From positions 186,001-250,000 of the forward strand of contig CAVUFS010000003.1 in assembly GCA_963740675.1 (NCBI GenBank): a DNA stretch of 64,000 nt, written 5' to 3'. The DNA is from CAIKMD01 sp963740675. Lineage in GTDB: Bacteria; Pseudomonadota; Alphaproteobacteria; ATCC43930; CGMCC-115725. The notes under the pieces were generated by a model. It did not search any database. It was not told the DNA's origin and saw only the letters and a program-made list of their open reading frames with translations. The position numbers were made by a program, and so were the translations under genes. This document shows, in pieces, positions 25,910 through 36,265 of the stretch. Numbering within the stretch: the stretch's first letter is position 1; each line of letters begins with the position of its first letter.

Positions 25910-26824
25910 ATGGCTTATTTCCTGCAGCAGCTTATCAACGGCCTGACGCTCGGCGCGATCTATGCCCTGATCGCCATCGGCTACACGATGGTTTACGGCA
26001 TTATCGGCATGATCAATTTTGCGCATGGCGAGATCTACATGATCGGGGCATTTGTTTCGCTCATCACCTTTTTCGCTCTAGGGGTGGTCGGGGTTACATG
26101 GGTGCCGCTGGCTTTGGTGCTGGTGCTGTTCTCAGCCATGCTCTTCACCTCTGCCTATGGCTGGACGGTGGAGCGGGTCGCCTACCGCCCGTTGCGCGGG
26201 TCCTTCCGGCTCGCGCCGCTGATCTCGGCGATCGGCATGTCGATCTTCCTGCAGAATTACGTGCAGCTTTTGCAGGGCGCGCAGGTCAAATCGCTGCCGC
26301 CGGTCGTGACCGGCGGCTTCCGGCTCATGGAAACCGGCGGATTCGCGGTCCAGCTCTCCTATCTGCAGATCATCATCGTGCTGGTGACGATCGCGCTGAT
26401 GGCGGGCTTCAGCGTGATGATCGCGGCGACTCCTCTCGGCCGGGCGCAGCGCGCCTGCGAGCAAGACACGACCATGGCCGCGCTGCTCGGGGTCGATGTC
26501 GATCGCACCATTTCGACGACCTTCCTCATCGGTGCGGCGCTCGCGGCGGTCGCGGGAATGATGGTGACGCTTTATTACGGCGTGATCGATTTCTTCATCG
26601 GCTTCCTCGCCGGGATGAAAGCCTTTACCGCGGCGGTGCTGGGCGGCATCGGCTCTCTGCCGGGGGCGGTGCTGGGTGGTTTCCTCATTGGTATCATCGA
26701 GGCGTTTTGGTCGGGTTATTTCTCCTCCGCCTATAAGGACGTCGCCGTGTTCGGCGTCCTGATCCTCGTGTTGATTTTCCGCCCCTCCGGCTTGCTCGGC
26801 CGACCCGAGATCGAGAAAGTCTGA
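25910..26824 (+). CDS. livH: branched-chain amino acid-type ABC transporter permease LivH
   Basis: LivH is one of two permeases of the HAAT importers for Leu/Ile/Val, amides, urea or aromatic acids. The 304-aa protein (ATG 25910) begins FLQQLINGLTLGAIYALIAI and carries the IGYTMVYGIIGMINFAHGEI signature, the RPLRGSFRLAPLISAIGMSI block and the GGIGSLPGAVLGGFLIGIIE motif that contacts the ATPase. Its TGA stop overlaps the livM ATG. It is the first of livHMGF; the matching binding protein may be the one at 34226. Confidence 0.93.
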   Translation: MAYFLQQLINGLTLGAIYALIAIGYTMVYGIIGMINFAHGEIYMIGAFVSLITFFALGVVGVTWVPLALVLVLFSAMLFTSAYGWTVERVAYRPLRGSFRLAPLISAIGMSIFLQNYVQLLQGAQVKSLPPVVTGGFRLMETGGFAVQLSYLQIIIVLVTIALMAGFSVMIAATPLGRAQRACEQDTTMAALLGVDVDRTISTTFLIGAALAAVAGMMVTLYYGVIDFFIGFLAGMKAFTAAVLGGIGSLPGAVLGGFLIGIIEAFWSGYFSSAYKDVAVFGVLILVLIFRPSGLLGRPEIEKV

Positions 26825-28077
26825 TGGATCTGGGCAGGTTGACGAAGGATTCCGCGCTCGCGGCTTTTGTAGCGTTGATTCTCGCGATCCCGCTGGTCGG
26901 CTTCTCCACCAATCAAGCGGGAGCGGGCCTCGATTTCCGCTTTTCTTGGGTCGTCATCGCGGTGGTCGTCGTCTTCGTCGGACGTTTCGCGCTCGGCTTG
27001 TTGCCGCAGCGGCGTCAAGCCGAGCGGCCACCAGTCGTCACGCTGTTCCTGACCAGGCATCAGCGCGTCCTCGGCTGGCTCGCGCTAGCAGCCGCGGCGA
27101 TCTGGCCATTCATGCCCTTCGCCACCCAATACGAGCTCGATCTCGCGACGGCGGTGCTGATCTACATGATGCTCGGTTGGGGATTGGGTGTTGTGGTCGG
27201 CCTCGCTGGCTTGCTCAATCTCGGCTACGCGGCATTCTATGCGGTCGGCGCTTACACCCTCGCTTTGACCTCGGCCTATTGGGATCTCGGTTTTTGGGAA
27301 GCATTGCCGATCGCCGGCGTGGTCTCCGCGGCCGTCGGTATTCTCCTTGCGCTGCCGGTGCTCCGTCTGCGCGGCGATTATCTTGCCATCGTGACGCTCG
27401 GCTTCGGCGAGATCATCCGGATCGTCCTGATCAATTGGCAGTCCTTCACCTATGGACCGAATGGCGTGAACGGCCTGCCGCGCCCGACTTTCTTTGGCCT
27501 GCCGCTTACCGCGCGCGCACCGGGCGGCGGCAAGACCCTCGCACAGTTCCTCGGCATCGATTTCAATCAGGCGCAGCGATACGTCTTCCTCTACTTCGTC
27601 ACCCTCGCGCTTGCGTTGCTCGTCAATTCCTTCATCCGGCGCTTGCGGCGCCTGCCAGTCGGCCGCGCCTGGGAAGCGTTGCGCGAGGATGAGATCGCCA
27701 GCCGCGCTCTCGGCATCAATCCCGTGAGCGTGAAGCTCTCGGCCTTCTCGGTCGGCGCGTTGCTTGCCGGGTTCGCCGGCGTGTTCTTCGCCACACGCCA
27801 AGGTTTCGTCAGCCCGGAGAGCTTCAACTTTCAGGAATCAGCGACAGTGCTCGCCATTGTCGTGCTCGGCGGCATGGGCAGCCAACTCGGCATCGCGGTC
27901 GCGGCGATCATCCTCGTGACGTTGCCGGAATTCGGCCGCGACTTCGCGCAGTTCCGCATGCTGCTCTTCGGCGCCGCCATGGTCGGCATCATGATCTGGC
28001 GACCGCGCGGCCTGTTCTCGATCCGCACGCCGTCGATCCGTCTTGGCGCAACGCGGCTGGGCGAGACGCCCAAATGA
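26824..28077 (+). CDS. livM: branched-chain amino acid-type ABC transporter permease LivM
   Basis: The 417-aa protein has two extra N-terminal helices (residues 1-60) before the common permease core, which includes LNLGYAAFYAVGAYTLALTS, LRLRGDYLAIVTLGFGEIIR, GPNGVNGLPRP and the ATPase-coupling ALREDEIASRALGINPVSVK. GGMGSQLGIAVAAIILVTLP is the late conserved segment. The start overlaps the end of livH (TGATG), and the end overlaps livG by four bases. Confidence 0.93.
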   Translation: MDLGRLTKDSALAAFVALILAIPLVGFSTNQAGAGLDFRFSWVVIAVVVVFVGRFALGLLPQRRQAERPPVVTLFLTRHQRVLGWLALAAAAIWPFMPFATQYELDLATAVLIYMMLGWGLGVVVGLAGLLNLGYAAFYAVGAYTLALTSAYWDLGFWEALPIAGVVSAAVGILLALPVLRLRGDYLAIVTLGFGEIIRIVLINWQSFTYGPNGVNGLPRPTFFGLPLTARAPGGGKTLAQFLGIDFNQAQRYVFLYFVTLALALLVNSFIRRLRRLPVGRAWEALREDEIASRALGINPVSVKLSAFSVGALLAGFAGVFFATRQGFVSPESFNFQESATVLAIVVLGGMGSQLGIAVAAIILVTLPEFGRDFAQFRMLLFGAAMVGIMIWRPRGLFSIRTPSIRLGATRLGETPK

Positions 28078-28871
28078 GCGATGGCGCGTTGCTGCAGGTC
28101 GACAAGCTCACCATGCGCTTCGGCGGATTGGTGGCGATCGATCAACTGAGCTTCGCCGCGGATCCCGAGAAGATCACGGCGGTCATCGGCCCGAACGGCG
28201 CCGGCAAGACGACAGTGTTCAACTGCCTCACCGGGTTCTATCGCCCGAGCAGTGGCAGCCTGGCGCTGCGGCGCGGCGACAATGAGATGAGGCTTGAGCG
28301 CATGGATGGCTGGCGCATTGCGCGCGATGCCGGCATCGCGCGGACATTCCAGAACATCCGGCTCTTCGCCGGAATGACAGTGCTCGAAAATCTGATCATC
28401 GCGCAGCACACCAAGCTGATGCGTGCGAGCGTCTGGAGCATTTTCGGGCTCCTCGGTCTTGCGCGCTATCGCAATGCCGAGAGGGAAGCCGTCGAGCGCG
28501 CCCGCGAATGGCTCGACCGCATCGGCCTAACCGATCGCGCGGATCAGAACGCCGGTACGCTGCCTTATGGCGATCAGCGCCGCCTCGAGATCGCGCGGGC
28601 GATGTGTACCGATCCCGTGCTGCTCTGTCTCGACGAGCCAGCGGCGGGGACTCAATCCGCATGAATCACACCAGCTCAACCGGCTGTTGCTCTCGATCCG
28701 CGACCGCTATCGCATCGCGATCCTGCTTATCGAGCATGACATGAATGTGGTGATGGGGATTTCCGATCGCGTCGTCGTGCTCGATTACGGCAAGAAGATC
28801 GCCGACGGCACGCCCCAAGAAGTTCGCAGTGACCCGGCGGTCATCAAAGCCTATCTCGGCGAGCCGGACGC

Positions 28872-28875
<4 letters not shown>
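28074..28875 (+). pseudogene. livG: ABC transporter ATP-binding protein LivG, interrupted by a one-base insertion
   Basis: The N-terminal part contains Walker A (GPNGAGKTTVFNCLTGFYRP), the Q-loop RTFQNIRLFAGMTVLENL, a degenerate signature (LPYGDQRRLEIARAM) and Walker B LLCLDEPAAG. The expected next residues, GLNPHES, are in the +1 frame: an extra A at 28650 inside GGGGACTC converts GLNP to GTQSA and a stop at 28664. From 28651 the +1 frame continues LNRLLLSIRDRYRIAILLIE, with the H-loop EHDMNVVMG, to EPDA at 28875. Everything else is intact and livF overlaps normally, favouring a sequence error or a very recent mutation. Confidence 0.88.
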
Positions 28876-29597
<722 letters not shown>

Positions 29598-29730
29598 AGC
29601 CGTCCTATTTTCGCCCACGCGCGTTGGGCATAGATCGCAGCGGTTCGCTCCGAACGTTTTTCGACAGGCCTAGCTTCCTTGACGTCTCGGCCTCGCAAGG
29701 CGAGGATTTGAGAGGGAAGGAAATGCAATT

Positions 29731-32064
29731 ATGGGTCAATTCGCGCTAAGTCAGTCGGTGCCGCGTACCGAGGATCCGCGGCTTCTGAGAGGCGGGGGAC
29801 GTTATGCCGCCGATTTCTCGCTACCGAACACGGCTCATGCGGTTTTCGTGCGCTCGCCTCATGCTCACGCAACCATAGCCAGCATTGATGTGCGCGCGGC
29901 GCAACAGATGCCCGGCGTCATCGCGGTGCTGACCGGCCAAGATTGGATCAAGGAAGGCTATGGCGATGCACCGCCCGGCTATCCTCGGAACCGCCGGGAT
30001 GGGTCGCCTTTATTTCAGCCGCCGCGGCCGGCACTGGTTGCCGATCGCGCCCGTATGGTGGGCGACCCAGTTGCCATGGTCATTGCCGAAACACTCGATG
30101 CTGCGAAGGACGCTGCCGAGCGCGTCTCTGTCGAGTATGAGCCGCTGCCGGTGTTGATCGACGCGACCCGTGCACGCGCATCGGGCGCACCCGTGCTGCA
30201 TAACGACTGCCGAGACAACGAGAGCTTTTTCTTTGTTGCGGGTAACGCGCAAGCAGTCGAGGCTGCATTCGCTAAAGCCGCCCACGTCACGCGCTTACGG
30301 CTGCAAATCAACCGGGTCACGGCGAACACGATGGAGCCGCGTGCCTGTGTCGGCGACTATGCGGCGGCGGAGGGGCGCTATACGCTTTACGGCGGAACGC
30401 AGCGTGCCTGGGGCTTGCGCCATAGTCTCGCCGAGCATGTGTTCAAGGTGCCGGAACACAAGGTGAGGGTGGTGACCGGCGATATCGGCGGCAGTTTCGG
30501 CATGAAAACGGGCGGTTACCCGGAATACCTGGCCTGTCTTTGGGCCTCGGCGCGTGCCGGCCGTCCGGTCAAATGGGTCTGCGAGCGCAGCGAGGGTCTT
30601 CTGAGCGACAGCCATGACCGCGATCAGATGACCGAGGCCGCTCTCGCGCTCGATGCCGACGGCCGATTTCTGGCGATGAGATTCGACAATATTTGCGGCG
30701 TTGGCGCTTATCTCGGGGCGGGCGCGCCGGTCTCGCCATCGAACCATCTCGGTGGCCTGGCCGGTCTCTACACCACGCCGGCGATCTATGTTGAGGCGTC
30801 TGCTGTGTTCACCAATACCGCACCGATAGGCCCTTATCGTGGTGCTGGACGACCGGAAGCGACCTATGTTCTCGAACGTCTGATCGATACGGCCGCGCGC
30901 GAAATGAAAATCGACCGCGCCGAGATCCGAAAGCGGAACCTGATTCCTCCCGCGGCAATGCCATTCAAGACCGGACTCACGTTCACATACGATTGCGGTG
31001 AGTTCGAGCGCAACATGAGCCAAGCGCTCGCCACGGCCGATTACGCCGGCTTCGGAGCGCGTCGCGCCGAAGCAGCGGCCCGAGGCCGATTGCGCGGAAT
31101 CGGCATTGCCAACTTCGTCGAACAAACCGGCCAGGCAGATGGCGAGGTCGTCAGCCTCAAATTTGACGCGTCCGGATGCGTCACCGTCGCTGCCGGCTCG
31201 ATCCCGCAGGGGCAGGGCCACGAGACGATGTACAAGGTGATTATCTCCGATCGTCTCGGAATCGACGCGGACGACATCCGCGTGGTGACCGGCGACACAG
31301 ATCTGACGCCTTATGGATGGGGTACTTACTCGTCCCGCTCCGCGGCGCTCGGCAGCGCGGCGGCGGTGGTCGCTTCCGACAAAGTGATCAGTAAGGCGCG
31401 CCGGACAGCGGCGCACCTCTTGGAAGCCGCGGAGGCCGATATTGAATTCAAAGCGGGCGCCTTCCGCGTTTCAGGGACCGATCGTACGATCGCGCTGAAG
31501 GATGTCGTGCGCGCTTCCTTCGATCCGCGTCGACAGGCACCGGGGCTCGAGTTGGGCCTTTTCGAGACTGGCGTGTTCCACCCGCATCCGCCGACACCGA
31601 CGTTTCCGAATGGCTGTCAGGTCTGCGAGGTCGAAATCGACCCGGACACTGGCGTAACGGAAATCGTCCGGTACTGTGTCGTCGACGATGTCGGCACCGT
31701 GATCAACAAACTTACGCTCGAGGGGCAGATCCACGGCGGTATCGGCCAGGGCGTCGGCCAAGCCTTCAGCGAAGCCATCATTTATGACGAGCACGGACAA
31801 CTCTTGAGCGGCTCGTTCCTCGATTACGGCATGCCCCGCGCCGACGATATGTGCTCGTTCGAATGCGCCAATAATCCCGTGCCGACGAAGAAGAATCCGC
31901 TTGGGGTCAAGGGCGCAGGAGAAGCCGGCAATGTCGGCGCGCTCGCGTGCATCATGAACGCGGTCGTGGACGCACTCGCGCCGCTCGGCATCGCCCACAT
32001 CGATATGCCGGCGACGCCCGAGAAAGTCTGGCGCACGATCGCGGCGGCGCGCGCAGCCTCTTAG
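29731..32064 (+). CDS. xanthine dehydrogenase/CO dehydrogenase-family molybdopterin-binding large subunit
   Basis: The 777-aa protein has the full large-subunit architecture: N-terminal a/b hammerhead (RTEDPRLLRGGGRYAADFSL) then MoCo-binding domains. The active-site loop reads GPYRGAGRPEATYVLERL (about residue 370), lacking the Cys of true form I CO dehydrogenase (AYxCSFR). The catalytic base Glu lies in LGVKGAGEAGN near residue 730, and GQGHETMYKVIISDRLG is conserved. It therefore probably hydroxylates an organic heterocycle, aldehyde or aromatic. No FAD or iron-sulfur subunit gene adjoins it. It overlaps the convergent MFS gene by four bases. Confidence 0.9.
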   Translation: MGQFALSQSVPRTEDPRLLRGGGRYAADFSLPNTAHAVFVRSPHAHATIASIDVRAAQQMPGVIAVLTGQDWIKEGYGDAPPGYPRNRRDGSPLFQPPRPALVADRARMVGDPVAMVIAETLDAAKDAAERVSVEYEPLPVLIDATRARASGAPVLHNDCRDNESFFFVAGNAQAVEAAFAKAAHVTRLRLQINRVTANTMEPRACVGDYAAAEGRYTLYGGTQRAWGLRHSLAEHVFKVPEHKVRVVTGDIGGSFGMKTGGYPEYLACLWASARAGRPVKWVCERSEGLLSDSHDRDQMTEAALALDADGRFLAMRFDNICGVGAYLGAGAPVSPSNHLGGLAGLYTTPAIYVEASAVFTNTAPIGPYRGAGRPEATYVLERLIDTAAREMKIDRAEIRKRNLIPPAAMPFKTGLTFTYDCGEFERNMSQALATADYAGFGARRAEAAARGRLRGIGIANFVEQTGQADGEVVSLKFDASGCVTVAAGSIPQGQGHETMYKVIISDRLGIDADDIRVVTGDTDLTPYGWGTYSSRSAALGSAAAVVASDKVISKARRTAAHLLEAAEADIEFKAGAFRVSGTDRTIALKDVVRASFDPRRQAPGLELGLFETGVFHPHPPTPTFPNGCQVCEVEIDPDTGVTEIVRYCVVDDVGTVINKLTLEGQIHGGIGQGVGQAFSEAIIYDEHGQLLSGSFLDYGMPRADDMCSFECANNPVPTKKNPLGVKGAGEAGNVGALACIMNAVVDALAPLGIAHIDMPATPEKVWRTIAAARAAS

Positions 32065-33497
32065 GGAGCGAGCGTCTCCAGGTTCTGCTGCTTCGTCTCG
32101 ATGCCGAAGAGCGCGAGAACCGCGGCACCGATCAGGCCAGCGACGCCGAACATCATAAAGACGCTGTCGATGCCGAAACCGGAGCCTAGCAACGCGCCAA
32201 CCGCGGCTGGCGCGATCACCGCGGCGAGCCGGAGCATGCCGCTGCCCGCCGCAACGCCAAGCCCGCGCATTCGCGTCGGGTAGAGTTCGGATGTGTAGGT
32301 GAAGAGAATCGTCGTGCACAGCGACGTACCCATGCCGAGCAAGAGGCCGATGGTGAAAAGCACCTGCCATACCGTCGTGTGCCAAAAATCGACAACGAAA
32401 GCGCCGCCGAAACCGGCGAGGATGACGGAGAGGAAGCCGAAGACGAAGATCGGCTTGCGGCCGATCCGATCGACCAGGAGGGCACTGAGATACATCAGCG
32501 ACATGTTGACGATCCAGGGGACGATCGAGAGGGCCAGCGCGTTGTTCACCGGCAAGCCGCCGATTTTCACGTAGAGCGTCGGCAGCCACAGGCTGAAGCC
32601 GTAGGCGACAAAGAAAGCGCAGAGCCACGCCGTCCAAACCATCAGCGTGCGGCGGAGATAGACGCCGCTGAACAATTCGCCGAAGCGCAGTTGCTCGAGC
32701 GGCGGCGGCGTGATCCGTTCCGGCGCTGCCAGCGGCTCGGGCCATTTCTGATTTTCGATCTCCCGCACCACTTTATCCGCCTCGTCGTAACGGCCGCGAT
32801 CGGCAAGCCAGCGCGGCAATTCCGGCAGCACGAACCACGCATAGATTGCGGCGATGGCCGGGATGCCGCCGAACACGAACATCAGACGCCAGCCCAACTC
32901 CTGCCCGAAGAGATTGAAGAACAGTAGGCCGATGATCGGCGTCAGCAGAGCGCCCCATTGGAAAACGGTTTGATAGATCATGCTAATCTGGCCCCGTTTG
33001 CGGCTGCGCAGCATCTCGTTGATCAACACGGCCGCAGCGGGGATCTCGCCGCCCAGGCCGAGACTTTGGACGACGCGGATCACGACCAGGCTTTCGAGGT
33101 TCCAGGCGATGGCCGTCGCCATGCTGAGCACGCCGTAGAGCAGCAATGCCCAGACAAACGCGTTCTTGCGGCCATATTTTTCGCTCAGCAGTCCGAAAGC
33201 CCAAGCGCCGACGAATTGACCGATATAGGCCGAGCTGAACACCAGCCCGGCGTCGAAAAATCCGATATGCAAGGTATTGAAGATCACGGTGAGCGCGACC
33301 GCGATGCAGATCGCGTCGAAGGCGTCGAAGAAGGTTCCGATCGACAAGATCGCCGCGAGGCGCAGATGCACGCGCGAGAAGGGCAGCCTTTCGAGGCGCG
33401 CAATGATGTCGCCGCGCTGCGGGTTCAACGTTGTCAACGGGACAGCATGGACGCCACTACTACGGGCGACGTCTTTGACGGCGATATCGCTCTGCAT
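32061..33497 (-). CDS. MFS transporter, sugar/aromatic-acid porter type
   Basis: The 478-aa protein has 12 membrane helices with MFS motifs: GTFFDAFDAICIAVALTVIF in helix 1, GLLSEKYGRKNAFVWALLLY between helices 2 and 3, RVVQSLGLGGEIPAAAVLIN in helix 4, PELPRWLADRGRYDEADKVV in the central loop and SALLVDRIGRKPIFVFGFLS after helix 8. It resembles the metabolite:H+ symporters and aromatic-acid porters. Its convergence with the molybdenum hydroxylase suggests, but does not prove, a shared substrate. Confidence 0.88.
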   Translation of the reverse strand: MQSDIAVKDVARSSGVHAVPLTTLNPQRGDIIARLERLPFSRVHLRLAAILSIGTFFDAFDAICIAVALTVIFNTLHIGFFDAGLVFSSAYIGQFVGAWAFGLLSEKYGRKNAFVWALLLYGVLSMATAIAWNLESLVVIRVVQSLGLGGEIPAAAVLINEMLRSRKRGQISMIYQTVFQWGALLTPIIGLLFFNLFGQELGWRLMFVFGGIPAIAAIYAWFVLPELPRWLADRGRYDEADKVVREIENQKWPEPLAAPERITPPPLEQLRFGELFSGVYLRRTLMVWTAWLCAFFVAYGFSLWLPTLYVKIGGLPVNNALALSIVPWIVNMSLMYLSALLVDRIGRKPIFVFGFLSVILAGFGGAFVVDFWHTTVWQVLFTIGLLLGMGTSLCTTILFTYTSELYPTRMRGLGVAAGSGMLRLAAVIAPAAVGALLGSGFGIDSVFMMFGVAGLIGAAVLALFGIETKQQNLETLAP

Positions 33498-33514
33498 CTT
33501 CCTCCCCCGGAACG

Positions 33515-33528
33515 TTGTGTGATCACAA
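33515..33528. promoter_or_regulatory. imperfect palindrome upstream of the MFS gene, possible operator
   Basis: TTGTGTGATCACAA carries arms TTGTG/CACAA around TGAT, beginning 18 bases upstream of the MFS start codon on the minus strand. The layout resembles a small-regulator binding site; no regulator gene is adjacent, so this is weak. Confidence 0.3.
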
Positions 33529-33734
33529 CTTTATTGTGCCATGATAATATCGGCCCCTCTTTGCGAACAACGAAGAGAAGCGGTGCCGGACACCAAATAC
33601 TTAAATCATTGTGCCCACAAAACGCGGCGTGGTTGCCGGGCCTCGCACGGCAGCCGCGCGCATCTTGGGCAAAGGCCGGTTTGGGTATATGATGCCTATC
33701 AACAGGGCTCGATCCCGCGCGCGGAGAGGCGATC

Positions 33735-34229
33735 ATGGCCGAGAAAGAACCGAAAGCCGGCATGGCTGACACGGGGAATTCGTCACCGCCAGCACCCTCC
33801 TCAGGCGAGGCCGCGGTCGCGCCGAACTGGGCGCCCAACATGCTCGTTTATGCCGATATCTCGCGCATGCTGTTCCGCATGCATCGCAACGTCTCGGCAC
33901 ACATGGACGCCCACAAGCGTCTCGCCGAGCGCATGCAGGCGGTGTTCTCGCATGAGCAGGCGATGGTGTTGGAGTTGGCGCGGCTGATCGATCAGAGCAT
34001 GAGCCTGACGCAGCGCAAATCGGATGAAGACAAGCCGCCGGTCGGCGGCGATAGCATCGAGCGCATCTTCGATCATGCGCGCGACGCCATGCAGGAAACC
34101 GGGCGGATGGTAACCGAAATTCAACTTGAGTCGCTCGCCCTCCTGCAGCATTACGTCACCCAATCAACCGACGGCACTATGCCGGCCCCTACCAAAACGG
34201 AAGCGGACAAAGGAACGGACAAGAAATGA
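33735..34229 (+). CDS. hypothetical helical protein, 164 aa (phasin-like?)
   Basis: After a Pro/Ser/Ala-rich N-terminus of about 30 residues, the protein is predicted almost wholly helical (YADISRMLFRMHRNVSAHMD, AERMQAVFSHEQAMVLELAR, then IQLESLALLQHYVTQ), ending in a Lys/Asp/Thr tail. There is no signal peptide. The amphipathic helices recall phasin-type granule proteins, but I see no family motif. Its stop codon overlaps the start of the binding-protein gene by four bases (ATGA), so the two are cotranslated. Confidence 0.7.
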   Translation: MAEKEPKAGMADTGNSSPPAPSSGEAAVAPNWAPNMLVYADISRMLFRMHRNVSAHMDAHKRLAERMQAVFSHEQAMVLELARLIDQSMSLTQRKSDEDKPPVGGDSIERIFDHARDAMQETGRMVTEIQLESLALLQHYVTQSTDGTMPAPTKTEADKGTDKK

Positions 34230-35362
34230 AGAAGCTTTTCGCAATTGCGCTGATCTCGGCCATCGGCATGGCCGCGGGCATCGCTCGCGCCGACGATATC
34301 AAGATCGCCATCGCTGGGCCGATAACCGGCTCCGACGCCGCGATCGGCGAGCAGATGCGTCGCGGCGGCGTCCAAGCTGTCCAGGACATCAACGCCAAAG
34401 GCGGGCTGCTCGGTAAGCAGCTCAATCTGTCGATCGGCGACGATGCGTGCGATCCGAAACAGGCGGTCGCCATCGCCAATAAATTCGCGGTGAGCGGCGT
34501 CTCTTTCGTCGCCGGCCATTATTGCTCGAGCACCTCGATCCCGGCCTCCGCGATTTATGCCGATGCCGGTATCCTCGAAATCTCGCCGGCCTCGACCAAC
34601 CCGGCCTATACCGACGATCCCTTCAAGAAGGGTTGGAACAACGTGTTCCGCGTTTGCGGCCGCGACGATGTGCAAGGCAAGGTCGCGGGCGATTACATCG
34701 CCGAGCATTTCAAGGGCAAGCCGGTCGCGATCATCGACGACAAGACCACCTACGGTGCCGGCTTGGCGAACGAGACACGCAAGGCATTGCAAGCGCATGG
34801 CGTCACGGCGGCGATCAACGAGTCCATCAATCAAGGCGACAAGGACTTCTCGGCGCTCGTCAGCCGCATGAAGCAGGCGAATATCGCGGTGATCTATTTC
34901 GGCGGCTATTACACCGAGGCCGGGCTGATCGTGCGTCAGTCGCGCGACCAAGGCCTTAAGGCGCCACTCATCGGCGGCGACGCGCTGGTGACGACGGAAT
35001 ACTGGACCATCACCGGCAACGCGGGCGAGGGCACACTGATGACTTTCTCGCCCGATCCGCGCAAGGTCGAGGCAGCGGCGCCGATCGTGGCGGAGTTTCA
35101 GAAGGCGGGCTACGACCCGGAAGGCTACACGCTCTACACCTATGCCGCGGTGCAGATTTACGCCCAGGCGGCGGCGCAGGCTAAATCGACGGATATCGAC
35201 AAGGTGTCGAAGGTAATGCACAGCGCTCAATTCGATACGGTGCTGGGCAAGGTCGGCTTCGACGAGAAGGGCGACATCAAGGGCCCGGGCTACGTCATGT
35301 TTGAATGGAGCAAGGGAAAATACGAGCAGATCGGCGACGTGCTGCCGGGCACGGGCAAATAA
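34226..35362 (+). CDS. branched-chain amino acid-type ABC transporter substrate-binding protein
   Basis: The 378-aa protein has a signal peptide (KLFAIALISAIGMAAGIARA, mature from DDIKIA) and the Leu/Ile/Val-binding fold: IAGPITGSDAAIGEQMRRGG, GAVQDINAKGG-type segment, GDDACDPKQAVAIANKF and VAGHYCSSTSIPAS. It resembles LivJ/LivK. Its livHMGF partners may be those 5 kb upstream, separated by a hydroxylase and an MFS gene. It is followed after 15 bases by a VOC-fold gene in the same direction. Confidence 0.92.
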   Translation: MKKLFAIALISAIGMAAGIARADDIKIAIAGPITGSDAAIGEQMRRGGVQAVQDINAKGGLLGKQLNLSIGDDACDPKQAVAIANKFAVSGVSFVAGHYCSSTSIPASAIYADAGILEISPASTNPAYTDDPFKKGWNNVFRVCGRDDVQGKVAGDYIAEHFKGKPVAIIDDKTTYGAGLANETRKALQAHGVTAAINESINQGDKDFSALVSRMKQANIAVIYFGGYYTEAGLIVRQSRDQGLKAPLIGGDALVTTEYWTITGNAGEGTLMTFSPDPRKVEAAAPIVAEFQKAGYDPEGYTLYTYAAVQIYAQAAAQAKSTDIDKVSKVMHSAQFDTVLGKVGFDEKGDIKGPGYVMFEWSKGKYEQIGDVLPGTGK

Positions 35363-35377
35363 TCGGGGAGGGTTAAG

Positions 35378-36229
35378 ATGAAAGCCTTCGTCCGTTATCT
35401 CGCGGTCAACACCGCCCGGCCGGAGGCTATGGCCGATTACTACAAGAAGTATTTCGGCCTCCGTGAAGTCGTGCGCTCGGCGGAGGGCGACATTGCGCTC
35501 TCCGACGGCTGGTTCAAGCTCTGCCTTCTCGCGCATTGGCCGGATGACGAGATCGCGGGCATGAGCCATTACGGTATCGCCGTCGACGATCTGGATGAAC
35601 TGCAGGCGCGGCTGAAGCAATTCGGCCCACACGCCGAGATTGGCCGCGACCGCGGCGGCGATTTCCACGGCGACTACTACGTCCTCGATCCGCACGGCAT
35701 GCCGTGGTCGATCTCGACCAGCGATTTCGGCATGCGCGGCAGCGCGGCGAAATCTGCCGGTATCCCGCGTATCCGCCACGCCGAGCTCTCGGTCGGCGAA
35801 ACGCATCGTCAGATGTTGTGGATGAGCGACATCTTCGGCCTACGCGAGATCAATTGCAGCAAGAAGATCCGCGACGCCGGCAGCAAATTCGCCATCCGCA
35901 TGCTCGGCGACGGCGCGATCAACGTCACCTTCCTGCCGTTCGATCATGTTCATCCGAAGGTGCTGAGCGCGCGCCAGACCGAGCACAAATGGGCGGTCCA
36001 GCATTTCGGCTGGGTCGTGCCCGACATGATGGGGCTCTTGAAGAACCTGCCGGGCGAGTTGATCGATATGAGCGGGGGCACGGGCAACATGGCCGAGTTC
36101 CAGGCGTTCGATCCCGATCAGAACCGTTTCGACCTGTCGCAGAACAAAGGCTTCGAGGTCGATTTCGACGTGTGGGAGCGCGGCGACGGGCCTGGCGGCC
36201 CGCCGGAGAGGATCCACATCCCGGCGTAA
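35378..36229 (+). CDS. VOC-superfamily (glyoxalase/extradiol-dioxygenase-like) protein
   Basis: The 283-aa protein has two vicinal-oxygen-chelate modules. Module 1 covers RYLAVNTARPEAMADYYKKY to DPHGMPWSIS; module 2 begins IRHAELSVGETHRQMLWMSD, with GLREINCSKK and ending EFQAFDPDQNRFDLSQN. Metal-ligand candidates are His in SHYGIAVDDL, His in HAELSV and Glu in AEFQAFD. VOC proteins include lyases, isomerases and ring-cleaving dioxygenases; the reaction is undetermined. It probably shares the transcript of the binding protein upstream. Confidence 0.8.
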   Translation: MKAFVRYLAVNTARPEAMADYYKKYFGLREVVRSAEGDIALSDGWFKLCLLAHWPDDEIAGMSHYGIAVDDLDELQARLKQFGPHAEIGRDRGGDFHGDYYVLDPHGMPWSISTSDFGMRGSAAKSAGIPRIRHAELSVGETHRQMLWMSDIFGLREINCSKKIRDAGSKFAIRMLGDGAINVTFLPFDHVHPKVLSARQTEHKWAVQHFGWVVPDMMGLLKNLPGELIDMSGGTGNMAEFQAFDPDQNRFDLSQNKGFEVDFDVWERGDGPGGPPERIHIPA

Positions 36230-36265
36230 CCGTCCAGCCTAATAATCGAGCCTAATAATCAAGGC

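Noticed and set aside
29731..32064. Assignment of the molybdenum hydroxylase as aerobic CO dehydrogenase
   Set aside because: The active-site loop is PYRGAGR, not the Cys-containing loop of CO-oxidising form I enzymes, and coxM and coxS are absent.
34151..35806. A 551-codon minus-strand frame across the substrate-binding protein gene
   Set aside because: It is the mirror frame of two genes with strong family motifs, and its composition (Arg/Ala/Asp-rich) is typical of shadow frames.
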